Shown: positions 4,343-5,165 of the stretch, in pieces | Layout of the letters: each line of letters begins with the position of its first letter | How positions within the stretch are numbered: the first letter of the stretch is position 1 | Assembly (NCBI GenBank): GCA_002849045.2 | Contig: NCRO01000123.1 | Location: forward strand, 1-5,165 | Origin: Candidatus Sediminicultor secundus | GTDB taxonomy: Bacteria > Atribacterota > JS1 > SB-45 > 34-128 | DNA: 5,165 nucleotides | Direction: 5' to 3' | Translations under genes and position numbers: made by a program | The notes under the pieces: model-generated | Database searches by the model: none | Told to the model about the DNA's origin: nothing | Seen by the model: only the letters and a program-made list of their open reading frames with translations

Positions 4343-5165
4343 ATGTCAAAAGGTATATTGTTTCAAAAAAAAGGAAAAATATTTGCCTGCATTTTTATTG
4401 CTTTAGTAGTTTTTCTATGGCTGGGTATTTCCGGAATTAATTTTGCTCAAAGCCCCAGTCCGGAGGAAGTCGAAAAGATGAAAAGCATTCAAATTATCAA
4501 TCCTCATCCCCCATTTTCTCTGAGATTGTGGCTGGATAAAGAAAGAAGAGCTACTTATTCCTCTGGGGAGAAGATTAAGATTTCCTTCCAGGCCTCTCGG
4601 GATTCCTTTGTAACGCTTTATAGCTATGACACCGAAGGTAGAGTGAAAATTATCTTCCCCAACCAGTATTCACCACATAATTTTGTAAGAGCCGGACAAA
4701 TTCATTCCGTTGAAGGGCTGATTGACCCACATACCAGACCAGGGATTGAATACGTTCAGGGATTTGCTACCACCAGACCCATACTTCTAAGTAATAGGGA
4801 AAAAGATCTTATCTCTAAAAAATTTATGCCAGAAGTAAGCAAAGATTTTAAAAACTTTACCATCACCATTAAGGGTATAGTAATATCCTTACCTCCCACT
4901 GCCTGGACTTCGAGTAATATATTGAGTTATATGGTAAGACCAATAACTTCTCCCACTCGTTATGGCAGGATTGTAGCAATTTCCCAACCTCAAAGAGCGA
5001 AGGTATATCTGGACAATGTTTATAAAGGGAAAACTCCTTTAAATTTAGACAGGGTTACTGCAGGTCAGCATCGGATTAAGATGGTAATGGCAGGTTACCA
5101 GGATTGGAGTAGTTATGTCTCAGTATCAGCTTCCCGGACTACTACGGTTTCTGCTGATTTAGTTC
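4343..5165 (+). CDS. Secreted DUF4384-PEGA domain protein, 3' end beyond window
   Basis: The frame is open from ATG 4343 to the window edge (274 codons seen, no stop). AGGAGG at 4327-4332, ten bases upstream, sets the start. Residues 9-35 form a signal peptide: basic KKGK, a hydrophobic core IFACIFIALVVFLWLGI, and probable cleavage after Ala35 (NFA/QS). Residues about 58-125 match DUF4384, with LRLWLDKERRATYSSGEKI, a VTLYSYDTEGRVKIIFPN strand-turn and an NFVRAGQ segment. A linker of about 80 residues follows. Residues 208-274 are a PEGA domain: Ala219-Lys-Val-Tyr, the Tyr228-Lys-Gly-Lys-Thr-Pro232 turn, Gly241-Gln-His and Gly251-Tyr. PEGA domains are surface beta modules, often in tandem, so more may follow. 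The protein probably acts in the cell envelope, perhaps in wall or surface binding; no enzyme motif is seen. Its long repeat-rich leader sets it apart from the other genes here. Confidence 0.88.
   Translation, partial: MSKGILFQKKGKIFACIFIALVVFLWLGISGINFAQSPSPEEVEKMKSIQIINPHPPFSLRLWLDKERRATYSSGEKIKISFQASRDSFVTLYSYDTEGRVKIIFPNQYSPHNFVRAGQIHSVEGLIDPHTRPGIEYVQGFATTRPILLSNREKDLISKKFMPEVSKDFKNFTITIKGIVISLPPTAWTSSNILSYMVRPITSPTRYGRIVAISQPQRAKVYLDNVYKGKTPLNLDRVTAGQHRIKMVMAGYQDWSSYVSVSASRTTTVSADLV

Overview
The window looks like chromosomal DNA from an AT-rich, uncultivated bacterium. Strong Shine-Dalgarno sites, bacterial promoter words, SpoVS, an Asp23/Gls24 protein, an HU protein and a DUF4384-PEGA lipoprotein-like secreted protein point to a thermophile-like or deep-branching lineage. 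Atribacterota or a neighbouring candidate phylum is my guess from the gene mix and intergenic repeat style; it is not proven by the sequence. No rRNA, tRNA, CRISPR array, phage gene or transposase gene is visible.

Layout. Positions 1-112 (minus strand) hold a degraded, inverted partial copy of the 5' end of the asp23-like gene that lies intact at 2795-3277. Its upstream sequence, 140-218, is a perfect 79-bp inverted repeat of 2688-2766. Just inside this repeat is a small gene (217-615) that starts in the middle of what looks like a signal peptide. Next come a REP-like hairpin element (664-742) and a 450-residue radical SAM protein with a B12-binding-like N-terminal domain (809-2161). A 208-bp leader containing a possible 19-codon ORF with a strong ribosome site leads into spoVS (2370-2630). 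The second arm of the inverted repeat then leads into the Asp23/Gls24 gene. That gene ends in a strong hairpin shared with the convergent HU gene (3353-3625, minus strand, GTG start).

The 717-bp space 3626-4342 separates HU from a divergently transcribed secreted protein. It holds the HU upstream region, an AT-rich hairpin, an extended -10 promoter and a 300-nt leader. The leader is full of short tandem duplications, a 19-bp imperfect inverted repeat and a second REP-like palindrome. The window ends inside the gene starting at 4343 (signal peptide, DUF4384, PEGA).

How the genes fit together. No clear metabolic pathway is visible. SpoVS (Alba-like fold, developmental regulator) and HU are likely nucleic-acid-associated proteins. 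Asp23/Gls24 is usually an envelope or stress protein, and the last gene is an envelope protein. The most unusual feature is the 2.6-kb segment bounded by the inverted repeat. The noncoding part of the repeat is identical in both arms, while the adjoining asp23 coding part of one arm has decayed. This suggests recombination, gene conversion or a constrained noncoding element.
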